This document shows, piece by piece, positions 46,376-56,444 of a stretch of 64,000 nucleotides of DNA (positions within the stretch are counted from its first letter, which is position 1; each line of letters starts with the position of its first letter). The stretch is taken from the NCBI GenBank assembly GCA_003996215.1, contig QJPP01001540.1, forward strand, positions 1 to 64,000. Direction: 5' to 3'. Made by a program: the position numbers and the translations under genes. Under the pieces are notes generated by a model. It had not been told where the DNA came from, did no database searches, and was given only the letters and a program-made list of their open reading frames with translations. This stretch comes from Jaltomata sinuosa. Lineage: Eukaryota > Streptophyta > Magnoliopsida > Solanales > Solanaceae.

Positions 46376-46455
46376 GGCAAAGTCTGAGTAGCCAAGATAA
46401 CCCGCGTCATGCCACAATGTTAGATCAGGTGTTGCTTGGGAGGCAACCCAAGAGG
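46376..46455 (+). repeat. Fourth hairpin module, after the accessory gene
   Basis: AAAGTCTGAGTAGCCAAG, CGTCATGCCACAATGTTAGA and a hairpin CTTGGG-AGGCAA-CCCAAG (46435-46452). It is the same module as at 42487-42744, now 3' of the accessory gene, 110 bp after its stop. Confidence 0.82.
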
Positions 46456-47873
46456 GTACCTTTTTAAGGTATCTGAATCCTTGAGGTTTTCTTGCTGTGT
46501 GCTTTCCCTGAGGAACTTTATTTCTGTTGAACCAACATGTTTAGATAGGTTGTGTGTAGTAAAAGAATAATAAAAGCTTAGCGCAGTCTATGGTTTGATT
46601 TTGAAATTGAGTTTGATAAAAAAATAGAGACCCCTCCAAATTTGTGTGACATGATTACCATTTTGATAGACTAACTCCTATGGATCTGTTCTTGACATTA
46701 TGATTATCGATGAGATGAGTAGCTTAAGCTAGGGCATGAACTTGATAAGTTATCAATTGGTTGTTTGACTATGTGCCATGAGCGTGTGAGCTGCATTTGT
46801 ATTGTTCTTGCATTGTGTGCTAAACCAGAACTTGCCCGGTTAGTCTTGCCTAGGATATAGGATAGTCGGCTAGGAAAGGATCATATGCCATTTTTGAAAT
46901 AGTCCACGTAGCCTAAATGACCATCCAAATGAATCTGATATCCCTTGATCCCTGATTTTAAGGCAAAATTGACCCTTTTTTGTTGTTAAGCCTATTCACC
47001 TTCCCTGTTTTCTATGAACCTTCAGTTTGGCCCTGGTCCCTCCTTAGACATTGTACACCTTAATTCAAGTAAATCGCCTAAGTTGAGGGTGGCTACTGTG
47101 GAGGTAAATGAGAAGTATAGGGTACGAAAAAAAAGGTTAGTGACTAAAAGGGGGAAATATAACGGGTGTGGCGTATGTGCTATAAAAAGAAAAAAGAATA
47201 AAAAGGAAGAAGATGTGATGAAAAAGAAGTTGATTTTGAAATAAAAGCCGCACCTGTCACTTGCTGAAAAAGAAAGAATAAGAAAGGGAGAATAAGGGAG
47301 GAAAAAAAGGAAATGGTATGAAAGTGGAAGAAATATAGTGTAGTGTCAAGGAGGGCTTAGTAACTTTTTCCCAAAGGTACCATACGAATACCCAAGCCTA
47401 TGTTACAAGATGAATAAAGTCCTATAGTGATTCTAGTCCAACTGTTCGAAAACTGAGGCATAGAAAATAAGGGCAAGCCTATGTATTGTGCATGTATTGT
47501 TTGAACTTCTTTGTGAGTATGAGTGTTCTAGTTCAGCCCCACATATTTAATGATTTACTGTGTGATTGGGACTTCTTTTTAAGTAGGGAACTAGAGTAAC
47601 ATCGATTGCGGACTATTAGTGTAACTGTCACCTATGTACGCTAGGTTGTCTATTGATAGCGTAATGTCATCCATAGATCCTCTTGTGTTGTCTTGATAAA
47701 TGGTAACTTGTGCACTTGTTTTATACTAAGAAGGAAGGGGATGCTAACGCTGTGCGCTGAATTGATTGGATCATATGTCTGCTGTAGTATCTAGTTTTCT
47801 TTTTTTAAGCATCGTATTAGGATAGTTTTCTTTTGTTGCTTGATGACAAGAAATAGTCTTAAGTTTAGGGTGT
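46456..47873 (+). other. ATH-2 3' spacer
   Basis: AT-rich, no gene motif. A lysine-rich open stretch (47014-47244) is low-complexity A-rich DNA. The final AAGTTTAGGGTGT before the LTR is the probable polypurine tract, decayed. Confidence 0.55.
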
Positions 47874-49458
47874 TGATGTGCCATGGATTTACGTCACTTT
47901 TGATGCTTAATACTTAGGATTACTTCATGTTCTTTAGCATTTTGTTGGTAGATTTAATGGTTTTTGTTAAGTGTGCAGGAGAACAGGTTCCGTAGCTAAA
48001 GTGCTGAAATTTATACTCAAAAGTGATGACTATAGGGTTTATGGTAGGATTGACGGTTCATGGTTACAAACCATGACCCATCCTATTACTCGTAGAATAG
48101 ATGACTTGTAGACATGCAAAAAAGAGAAATAAAAGAATGAGTCAATCTACGAGTTGTGGATTGATTCTAGTCCTGTTACTCGTAGAACAGGTGAACCTGC
48201 AGACATCCAAAAACAAGAGCAGGAAACATGAGTCACTTCACGAACCATAGTTTTAGACCATGAACCATCCTATGTAAATCGTGGTTATTTATCAGAGCGG
48301 TGAAATGATAGAGTCTAAAACCACGAGTTGTTCGATGAACTATAAATTGATTTCATGGATCATGGTTCCTCCCGTGGTTTCTCACAATAGGCAATGTTGA
48401 CTCTTCATGACCACGGTTGACTTCAGCAAACCACAAACCGTCATCTGAAATAATGGATCGTCAACGAAGTCATGATCCCTGCCAATTTCATTTCTCCTAG
48501 TTTGTTTAGGATAGGATTTGTGATGTCTATAAATACCTTTCCTAGGTTTTCTTTTATGTTTTATGCTCTATATTTTGTAGGTAACATATTCGTAAACACT
48601 TGGTATTGATTTATTCTTGGTTTTGAGAGATTAACACATTCATTGGTTTTTGATTCTTGATTCTTATTCAATTATTCAAGTTTCCAGATTTCTTTACTTG
48701 TTTTTATAAGTATATGATCATAAATTCTTAAACAACTTATGATTGTTTACTTATGAACATGAGTAGCTAAATCCAAAACTAGGGTTGTGGGAACCATGAC
48801 AGATTAACAAAGTAGGCAAAGTACTTAGCAATTCCAAGATGATGTTTATGCATGTATTGTTCTTCCTTTCACTTTGATTGATTTTTAATGGTGGCCAATG
48901 TTATAACTCATCTTATTCTTACTTGCCAGACCAAGGAGGTAACAAATAGGAAAAGGGTTGGTTATAATGGAGATTTGAGGCTATCAACCCTCATGTAATA
49001 GCTTGACATTGTCCGGGAATAGCTAATCTGGGATCAAAGGTGAGGGTTAGTAAAGCACACACATGTAGATGGACCAAGTTGCATGAAGAAATTCATCTAT
49101 TTAGGGGACCAACCATTTACGTGAACCTAACTTACTGATCTTGCATGCTAAGCACCAGAATAGATTACTGGTATAATGCCTAATGCATTATGAGCTCATG
49201 GGGTACACAGTCCTAGTCCATCTTCTCTCCGAATCACAACAATATTGATACTTACTGTCACTTGTTACTTAATAATTTACAAACATTAACTGTTACTTAA
49301 AACCCCTTTAGGAAAATAAGACAGCTAAGAGTGCGAATACACAGTTGACCGAGATCCTATCATATTCCCTATGGGATCGACCCTAACCTTGGTTAGGTTC
49401 TATATTTAACCAATGACCGCTTTATACTTCTTTTTAGAGGTGTAATTTGGGCATATCA
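47874..49458 (+). repeat. ATH-2 3' LTR (1585 bp)
   Basis: TGATGTGCC... to GGGCATATCA. Word cluster about 48050-48480, TATA box 48527-48535, TTGTGGGAACCATGA at about 48785, U5 word CCCTATGGGATCGACCC at 49367-49383. Confidence 0.9.
48527..48535 (+). promoter_or_regulatory. TATA box of ATH-2 3' LTR
   Basis: CTATAAATA about 50 bp after the last word of the cluster, in the position of the 3768 box in ATH-1. Confidence 0.6.
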
Positions 49459-49463
49459 GGAAC

Positions 49464-50225
49464 ACATACAGGGAGAACAATTATGAGAGGACCGGTTGGC
49501 ATAATAGAGATCAGGGAAATTGGAGAGATAAAGATAACAATAGAAATAATTAGAATGGTTCATATGTTCCTCCTAAAGGTGGAGAGCATAACCCAAATTA
49601 GAAACCATCAAATGACCTCGTTGGGTCAAAGATAGAGGTGATGTTGAAAAAGATGCTGAATAGAGTTGAGTCTACTGATTCTAGAATTAAGGAATTCATG
49701 GTGATTTGTCATATATGAATCAAATATTCAACTCTTACTCCACTTCTATCAAGAAACTAGAGAATCAAATGAATCAGATCTAGCAGCCCTGAATTAGAGA
49801 CAAAGAGGTACACTACCAAGTGACACCATACCCAATCCAAAAAAATTACAATCATTGTATGGAAATTACTATGAAAAGAGGTAGAGTGTTGGGTGATGAG
49901 GCAGAATAAATTGTTGAATATCAGAAATAAGAGGCTCCTGCAGACTCTTGGGTAGTAGTTGATGATGCCAATAACGAGAAAGAGTTGGCTATTATTTAAA
50001 AGTCAGCTACTATTAAGGTTGATCTTGAGGACACCAGTAAGTCTCCAGTTGTTGCTGTAAAGAGCTCCAGAGAAGAATGGAAAGAGAAAATAGTTCCAAA
50101 AGTGTTATCGCCAATTTTGAGACTAATCCCGTCATTCCTCGAAGGTTGAAGAAGAAAACGGAAGATGGAAAATTCCATAAGTTTATTTCTATGTTGAAGT
50201 AGTTATGCATAAGTTTATTTAGGAC
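49464..50225 (+). pseudogene. ATH-1 gag, part 2
   Basis: Continues the gag broken at 27150. A basic NN/RDQGNW-type region (about 49470-49540), then YVPPKGG and a helix resembling the end of Athila gag (49630-49800). Stops and frame changes are frequent, including a TAG in the basic region and TGA near 49717. Confidence 0.65.
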
Positions 50226-50546
50226 TTGGTGACCAAGAAGAGGACCATGAGTTTTGAGCCTACTGATAATACGCACCACTATAGTGCTATTGTTTCAAAC
50301 TCATTGGTACAAAAGAAGGAAGACCTCGATGCTTTAAGTATTCTGTGTACTATTGGGGCATATAAGTTCACAAAAGCTCTCTGTGATTTGAGTCCAAGCA
50401 TTAATTTGATGTCGTTAAAGATTTTTAAGAAGTTGGGATTTGGAGCCCCTAGACTGACGATTATGCGGGTATTAATGGCTAACCGTCAGCTAGAAGATCC
50501 TCCTTATGCAATGCCTTATATTAATTCCATACTATCAAAAACATGA
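50226..50546 (+). pseudogene. ATH-1 protease remnant
   Basis: Open for 106 codons. FTKALCDLSPSINLM occupies the retropepsin active site; the Athila pattern is DLGASINL, so the essential Gly-Ala is replaced by Ser-Pro. MRVLMANRQ follows, and Athila similarity ends near 50490-50546. No RT of ATH-1 was found. Confidence 0.7.
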
Positions 50547-50803
50547 TATATGCATCATTACGGGACTAATAACACCCATATCACAATTTTGAAATTCGGG
50601 CCAGAAATTAGGTAAAAAATTGCGCATCGAGGCCCATCAATAGAATAAGAAATAAAATTCTCAATTATGTTCCCTATGGGGTAATAAATACTTTCCCAAA
50701 ATTTAGGCGCAAACAAGAATTGATTTAGGGCTAAAAACAGCCCCGAAAGCTTACTTGATCAATGGAGTTTTTGAGGAATTTAAGGTACAAAATTTATAGA
50801 AAT
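50547..50803. other. Unclassified segment between ATH-1 and TEK-C
   Basis: About 260 bp that I cannot match to any element here. No coding frame. It contains TTTAGGGCTAAAAACAGCCCC (about 50728-50748), a loose inverted repeat. The last 5 bp, GAAAT, precede the TEK-C LTR end. Confidence 0.4.
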
Positions 50804-52717
50804 TGTCGTGCCCCCAGACTACCTCCTGGACGTAACACGGGACCTGAGACCATAAGTGATCCCAAGCTAACCCTTTTGCCTTAGAATGAATTAAACTTGA
50901 TCAACATAAATACTTAAGCTTAATTAGAGAAATAAGCAAACTTGAACATATATAACATGAAGTGTAACAATAGAAATCTACATACATTGTTTAAACTGTG
51001 TCTGAAAAGCCTCTACAAACTGATAAAATGAGTTGTTGGGACAAGACCCCCAGCTAAGTCTAAAAAGTGAAAGAAAGGCATAAAGACTAGACAAAACTCA
51101 TAACTAGTCCATGAAGGATGAGGACTCACCAACTCTGATTGAAAATCCTGTTGGGTCAAGCTACGAGTCTTGGAGCGAGCGCTTGAATCTTCATCAAGAT
51201 AAGATGCAACATAAAGTAGTATGTAATCAGTACTATGGAATGTACTGAGTATGTGAGATATGCATGAATCATGATAAAACATACTTAAAATATGTTTAGG
51301 GATGAAATCATGCAATAGTGGTAAAACTGTGATGTAATGACTCAAAGTAATATCATAAGTTGGAAGCAAGTTTATAATCATAAAGCATAGTAGAAATTGT
51401 GAAACATGAAAGCTAAGATTCATATACATTCAAATTCTTAAAGTCATTTCTATGGGAGTTTCTCATAACCAGCATAAACCATGTAAGCTACATGGAATCC
51501 GACTTCTGTACCCTACTGACAGAGCTGTCTTGTACCTTGCCGAGGTATTAGACCATGTTTAGAGTGGAACCACTCTGGTGAGCCCATTGGGATAATATAT
51601 CCTACACTGGCAATGTAGTTTTGGACTTGGGTTATCCGGAACCCTTGTCAGCTCAATGCTAAATACTACTCCTAAAACATACTATATAGCTCATACATAC
51701 ACGTGACATAACTGGATGTCAAAACTGTTCATAGATCATGCAGACATAACTGAATGTCATAGTGTTTATGAAAACATAATTCTTAAAACTAGAGGTCATG
51801 TTATCTGAACATGCCATTTTTGATTGAAAATATGTATTAAGGTCAAATCATGCTAAATTCATTCCCAAATCATGGGTTTAAAGAATACTTGGAGAAATTC
51901 ATGCTAAATCACGTATTTAATACTGGATATCATGTTTAGATGTAAACAAACTAAATTCACAAAATTTTTCATAATTAAGTCAGAACCCTAGTTTCATAGA
52001 TTTCATAAAAATCAAGTAAGCTTGAAGTTTTAGGCCATAAGGGTGAAAAGAAACCCTTACTAAAAATCCACAAACCTTAAAATGAAGACTTTCCTAACTT
52101 AGAACTTGGGGATGGAGAATTAGGGAAGAACCCTAGGTCTAGAAGCTTGAGAAGAGAACCCTTTCCTTATTTTCTGAAGTTGGAACGTAAGAATGAGAGT
52201 GAATATGCCTAAGGGTGAATAATACTCTTCTAATTAGGCCTAAAACGAGATAGCATAGTATTTAAAAGAGTGGAAAAAGACTGGAATACACCTGAATTAA
52301 AACTAGAAGTGGCAAGAAATTCCCGCCTGTTAGGCTTGCCTAACGGCCTGTCATACCTGCCATGGCCTATTGTGGGCAGCCATTGGGTAGAGCTGGTTGG
52401 GTTGGGTTGCTGTTCCATTCCTAAGGTGAAGGCCTATGGTCCATGGTAAATCTCATGAAACATGGCCTGATCGTCGACAGTGAGGGGTGGCTACTGATCC
52501 ACTGGTGGATTCCCACGGTGGGTTCCCATATCTCATGCGACTTCTCATGGCATGTGGCAAGCCCATCATGGCTGAAAAGGATGAGGATGTTCCTATAGCA
52601 AGCTAAATGGGCCATCGTGCCTCGCACAGCCCGTGGCACGTGCCTGTGGGACCTGGCACTGCAAAAATTTCTAAGTTTTTATGAGTCTAATGTGGGTTCA
52701 ATTTCTGGGGTGTTACA
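50804..52717 (-). repeat. TEK-C 3' LTR (1914 bp)
   Basis: Minus strand TGTAACACCCCAG... to GGGGGCACGACA. The stem block TCAGTAC...GTACTGA is at 51227-51248. Its word cluster (about 52320-52645) uses different words from TEK-A/B/D, for example GGCACGTGCC and CCCACGGTGGG. Confidence 0.85.
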
Positions 52718-55700
52718 ATATCTTCTCCTTGGAATCATTCATCCTTGAATGATGAATAAGTAAGCTAAGTTTAAAGGGAAAGAGCTATAATCCCTAGCAA
52801 CTGAGTATTACAAGCTGAAATGTTGGCACGACAACTAAGTTCTTACTGAAATATGACTTGATTGAGGTTGTTAATCATGAATACATACTGGGAGCATGAA
52901 AATAATTAGGGGAACATAATTGAAGGAACATACTAAGGAGGAAACTATTACATCACGCTGAAAATGAATCGAAAGGGAATAGGTGAGGGTACTTGGTTGT
53001 CGTAGTTGCTTCTGCTTCCCAAGTATCTCCCTAAACTAACTGGTTCCTCCAAAGAACTTTCACCAAAGCCACTTCTTTATTCCTCAATTTGCGAACCTGA
53101 CAATCAAGAATCTCAACTAGGACCACTTTATAAGTGAGACTATTCTTCAAATACATACTCTTTAAAGACACAATCGAAGCTGGGTCACCGACACACTTCT
53201 TCAACAAGGAAACATGCAAGAATTGATGTACCTCTGCGAAGTCCACTGGAAACTCTTACTCATATGCCATATTACTAACTATCTTTAGAATCCTATAAGG
53301 ACCTATATATCGCGAAATTAGCTTTCCCTTCATTCAAAATCTCATAACTCCCTTCATAGGTGAAACTTTCAGAAATATCCAATAATCAACTTCAAATTCT
53401 AAGTCTCTTCTTCTCATATCTGCATATAATTTCTGATGACTCTGAGCTGCATTAAGCCTCTCCCTAATGAGCTGAACCTTTTCCAAGGTCTTATGAACTA
53501 AATCTAGCCCTGTCAAAGTAGCCTCTCCTACCTCAAACCAACCAATAGGTGATAAATACCTCCTCCCATAAAGTGCCTCATATGGAGCCATCTGAATACT
53601 AGAATGGAAACTTTTGTTGTAGGAAAACTCTTTAAATGGTATATGATCATCCCAATTACCTTTAAAGTAGATCACACAAGCACTCAACATATCCTCTTAG
53701 GTCGTGATGGTACGCTCTGCCTGGCCATTTGTCTGTGGATGGAATGCTATACTGAGATTCACCTGAGTACCAAGACCTTTATGAAATGAATTCCAAAACT
53801 GGGATGTAAACTGAGTACCCCTATTTAAGATGATAGAGTAGGGAATCCCATGCAATCTGACTAACTCAAGGATGTAGATCCTAGTATAATCCTCCGTTAT
53901 ATCAGTAGTCTTGACAGCCAAGAAGTGGGAGGACTTAGTCATCCTGTCTACTATCACTAAATGGAATCATGCTATTTATGAGTATGGGGTGAACCTGTAA
54001 TGAAGTCTATATTGATCACTTTCCATTTCCAAGTAGGAATGTCAATATTCTGAGTCATACCTCCCGGTCTCTGATTACCTTCACTTGTTGGAAATTTTGA
54101 CACTTAGCCATAAAATCTGCAATGTCCCTCTTCATGCCATTCAACCAATAGACTTCTCATAGGTCATGGTACATCTTGGTGGCACCAGGATGGATGGAAT
54201 ATGTGGAGCTGTGAGCCTCTATCAAAATCCATTATCTCAACTCATCCATATCTGGAATACATAATTGAGCCTCTATCAAAATCCATTATCTCAATTCATC
54301 CACATCTGGAATACATAATTAACCCTAATAACAAAGCACACTATCTTCCCCTTGGGAGAAAACCTCTACTCTTTGATGATGGAGTGCACCCTTTAACTAA
54401 TGCAAGATAGGATCTCTATTTTGTTTCTCCTTCACCTCGACTACCAAAGAATATTCTGATCCATTCTGAATAATAATACCATCTTCTGATAAATTTCTAA
54501 GGCAAACCCCCAAACTAGCAAGCCTATGAACATACCTAGCCAACTCCTTCTTTTCTCCCTCAACATGTGCCATACTACCCATGGACAACCTGCTAAGTGC
54601 ATCAACCACTATATTTTCCTTACTCGAATGGTAAAGAACACTCATGTCGTAATCCTTAAAAATCTCAAGCCACCTTCTTTGACGAAGATTCAACTTTTTC
54701 TAAGTGAACACATATTGGAGGCTCTTATGGTCAGTAAACACATCTACATGGACACCATACAAGTAGTGTCTCCATATTTTTTTGGCAGAAACCATTGCTG
54801 CTAGCTCAAGATCATGAGTCAGGTAGTTTTTTTGATGAATCTTTAGCTGTCTAGAAGCATAAGCAATAACCTTATCATGCTGCATCAGAACACAACCTAA
54901 GACAACTCTTGATGCATCACAATACATGACAAAGCCATCTAAACCATCTAGTAGAGCCAAAACTGGAGCTGTGGTCAGCCTAGTATTTAATTCGTAGAAG
55001 TTCTTCTCACACTCATCAAGTTACTGAAACTTCACCTTTTTCTAATCAATCTAGGATGGGGCAGCTATGGATAAAAACCCTTCAACAAACCTTCTATAGT
55101 AACTATCTAAGCTCAAAAATCTCCTAATATCATCCAGAGAAGTGGGTCTAGGCTAGTTCTTTACTACTTTTATCTTTTGTGAATCTACTCAAATGCCTTT
55201 ACGGAACACCACATGACCCAGAAAACCAACTGACTGCAACCAAAACACACACTTACTATACTTGGAAAATAACTGGTGATCCTTGAGAGTCTGCAACACA
55301 ACCCTCAGATAGTTTGAATGCTTCTCTTTACTTAGATAGTGAACTAAAATGTCATCTATGAAGATGATGATGAACATATCCAAGTACTATTTGAATGCCC
55401 TGTTACTCAAGTCCATAAAAGTTGCATGAGCATTTGTTAGTCCAAAAGACATAACTAGAAATTCATAGTAACCATACCGAGTTCTAAAGGATGTCTTCAG
55501 AATGTCACATTCTCTAACTCTGAGCTGATGATAACCTGATCTGAGGTCAATCTTGGAGAAATAGCTAGCCCCTTGAAGCTGATCGAATAAGTCATCAATT
55601 ATAGGAATGGGATACTTATTCTTGATTGTGACCTTGTTCAATTGATAATAGTCTATGTAAAATCTAAGAGAACCATCTTTATTACATTCAAAAAGGATTA

Positions 55701-55718
55701 GAGCTCCCCATGGAGAGA
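52718..55718 (-). pseudogene. TEK-C pol: RT, RNase H, integrase, chromodomain-like tail
   Basis: Minus-strand order: RT (55718-55189) with NKVTIKNKYPIP, YFSKIDLRSGYHQ and the FIDD box (about 55356-55351); RNase H (54960-54397); integrase (about 54180-53334); chromodomain-like tail (53246-52990), stopped after NQLV. The integrase block normally reading ISDRG reads ILNRG (about 53823), so the second catalytic Asp is Asn. GQAERT with the Glu is kept. A 54-bp tandem duplication (54213-54320) lies before the zinc-binding region. Stops and frameshifts are numerous. Confidence 0.85.
54213..54320 (-). repeat. 54-bp direct tandem duplication in TEK-C pol
   Basis: Two copies starting GAGCCTCTATCAAAATCCAT, at 54213 and 54267, differing by about two bases. 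The length is a multiple of three, so the frame is kept (18 codons). Confidence 0.9.
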
Positions 55719-56444
55719 TGTTGGGACTCGAGGGGTGCAAATGGCACCTAATGCCTCGAGCTGACCCTACTAAACCATTTTGCCAGTGGCTCATGGAATC
55801 CACACGTAATAAAGAAAATAAGCAAGTATATCTTGGCTGAAAAATAAGCCATCGATCGGTAAGACCCCGGTCAACAACTCTATAAGCAGAACAACTACTC
55901 CCAACAGATCATATAAAGCAATAAACATGTAGCATTCAAGTCCAATGTGGACCGTCAAGGCCACCATGATATCTAGAAAAGCATAAATGCTATGCAATAT
56001 AAGTTAGGCCAACAGGCTACTGAACTATCACTAATAACAACAAGGCCCAACTGACTACAATGCAGATATGTAACCCAACAGACTAGTATGCAAGACTCTA
56101 TGAATAAAATATTTAGCGGGACCTCTATGAATATAATATTTAGCGGGATAAGGCCCCGGCCAACCCAAAAGCTATAAACAGTAGAATAGGAAAACCTTTG
56201 ATATTCTGGTGACTCCTGAAAGAAAAGAAGTCGACCAATTTGTGGAAACTCAGCTGTGCTACTCAGTAGGTCTTTCTGATCGGTGCTCAGGACCTGCAAG
56301 CATGAATGCAGCGCCCCCAAGAAATGGGGCGTCAGTACAAAATAATGTACCGAGTATGCAAGGCAAATAGGAGCTGAAACTGAAGCTAATATCATAAAGT
56401 TCACGAGTAATCAAATAGAAGAGTCAAAGATAATTGGAGAATAC
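55719..56444 (-). repeat. LTR-like fragment of another Tekay-type element
   Basis: On the minus strand it has the GTACATTATTTTGTACTGACG block and CCCCATTTCTTGGGGGCGC (56312-56330 region), and reads toward GCTCGAGGCATTAGGTGCC near 55725, like the 3' part of a Tekay LTR. A 30-bp piece, CTCTATGAATAWAATATTTA, is tandemly doubled (56098 and 56128). Neither LTR end is present, and both borders are broken. Confidence 0.6.

Larger units (their letters stand above)
27151..49458 (+). mobile_element. ATH-2: Athila-like element with accessory gene, carrying NA-1
   Basis: LTRs 27151-28188 and 47874-49458, with a target duplication GAAAC (27146-27150) / GGAAC (49459-49463), one mismatch. The order is LTR, tRNA-Asp PBS, gag, NA-1 insertion, gag end, protease, RT, RNase H, integrase, three hairpin modules, spacer, accessory gene, fourth hairpin module, spacer, LTR. 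Without NA-1 it is about 13.8 kb. All genes carry stops. Confidence 0.9.
3148..50546 (+). mobile_element. ATH-1: outer Athila-like Ty3/gypsy element, split and 3'-truncated
   Basis: The surviving pieces are a 5' LTR (3148-4675), a decayed tRNA-Asp-type primer-binding site (4681-4698), gag part 1 (26102-27150), and gag end plus protease (49464-50546). The pieces rejoin once two later insertions are removed: TEK-A, flanked by AATAT, and ATH-2, flanked by GAAAC/GGAAC. RT, integrase and 3' LTR are absent; the element is lost at about 50546, before unclassified DNA and TEK-C. The 5 bp before the LTR is GGATT; its partner was not found. ATH-1 is therefore the oldest element of the nest. Confidence 0.75.
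50804..55718 (-). mobile_element. TEK-C: 5'-truncated Tekay-like element
   Basis: The minus-strand 3' LTR is 50804-52717, with pol upstream to about 55718. Protease, gag, PBS and 5' LTR are missing; at 55718 the RT block S-P-W-G joins unrelated LTR-like DNA. No second target duplication can be found. Confidence 0.85.

Noticed and set aside
47014..47244. 76-codon lysine-rich frame
   Set aside because: A-rich low-complexity spacer before the ATH-2 3' LTR; no conservation evidence.
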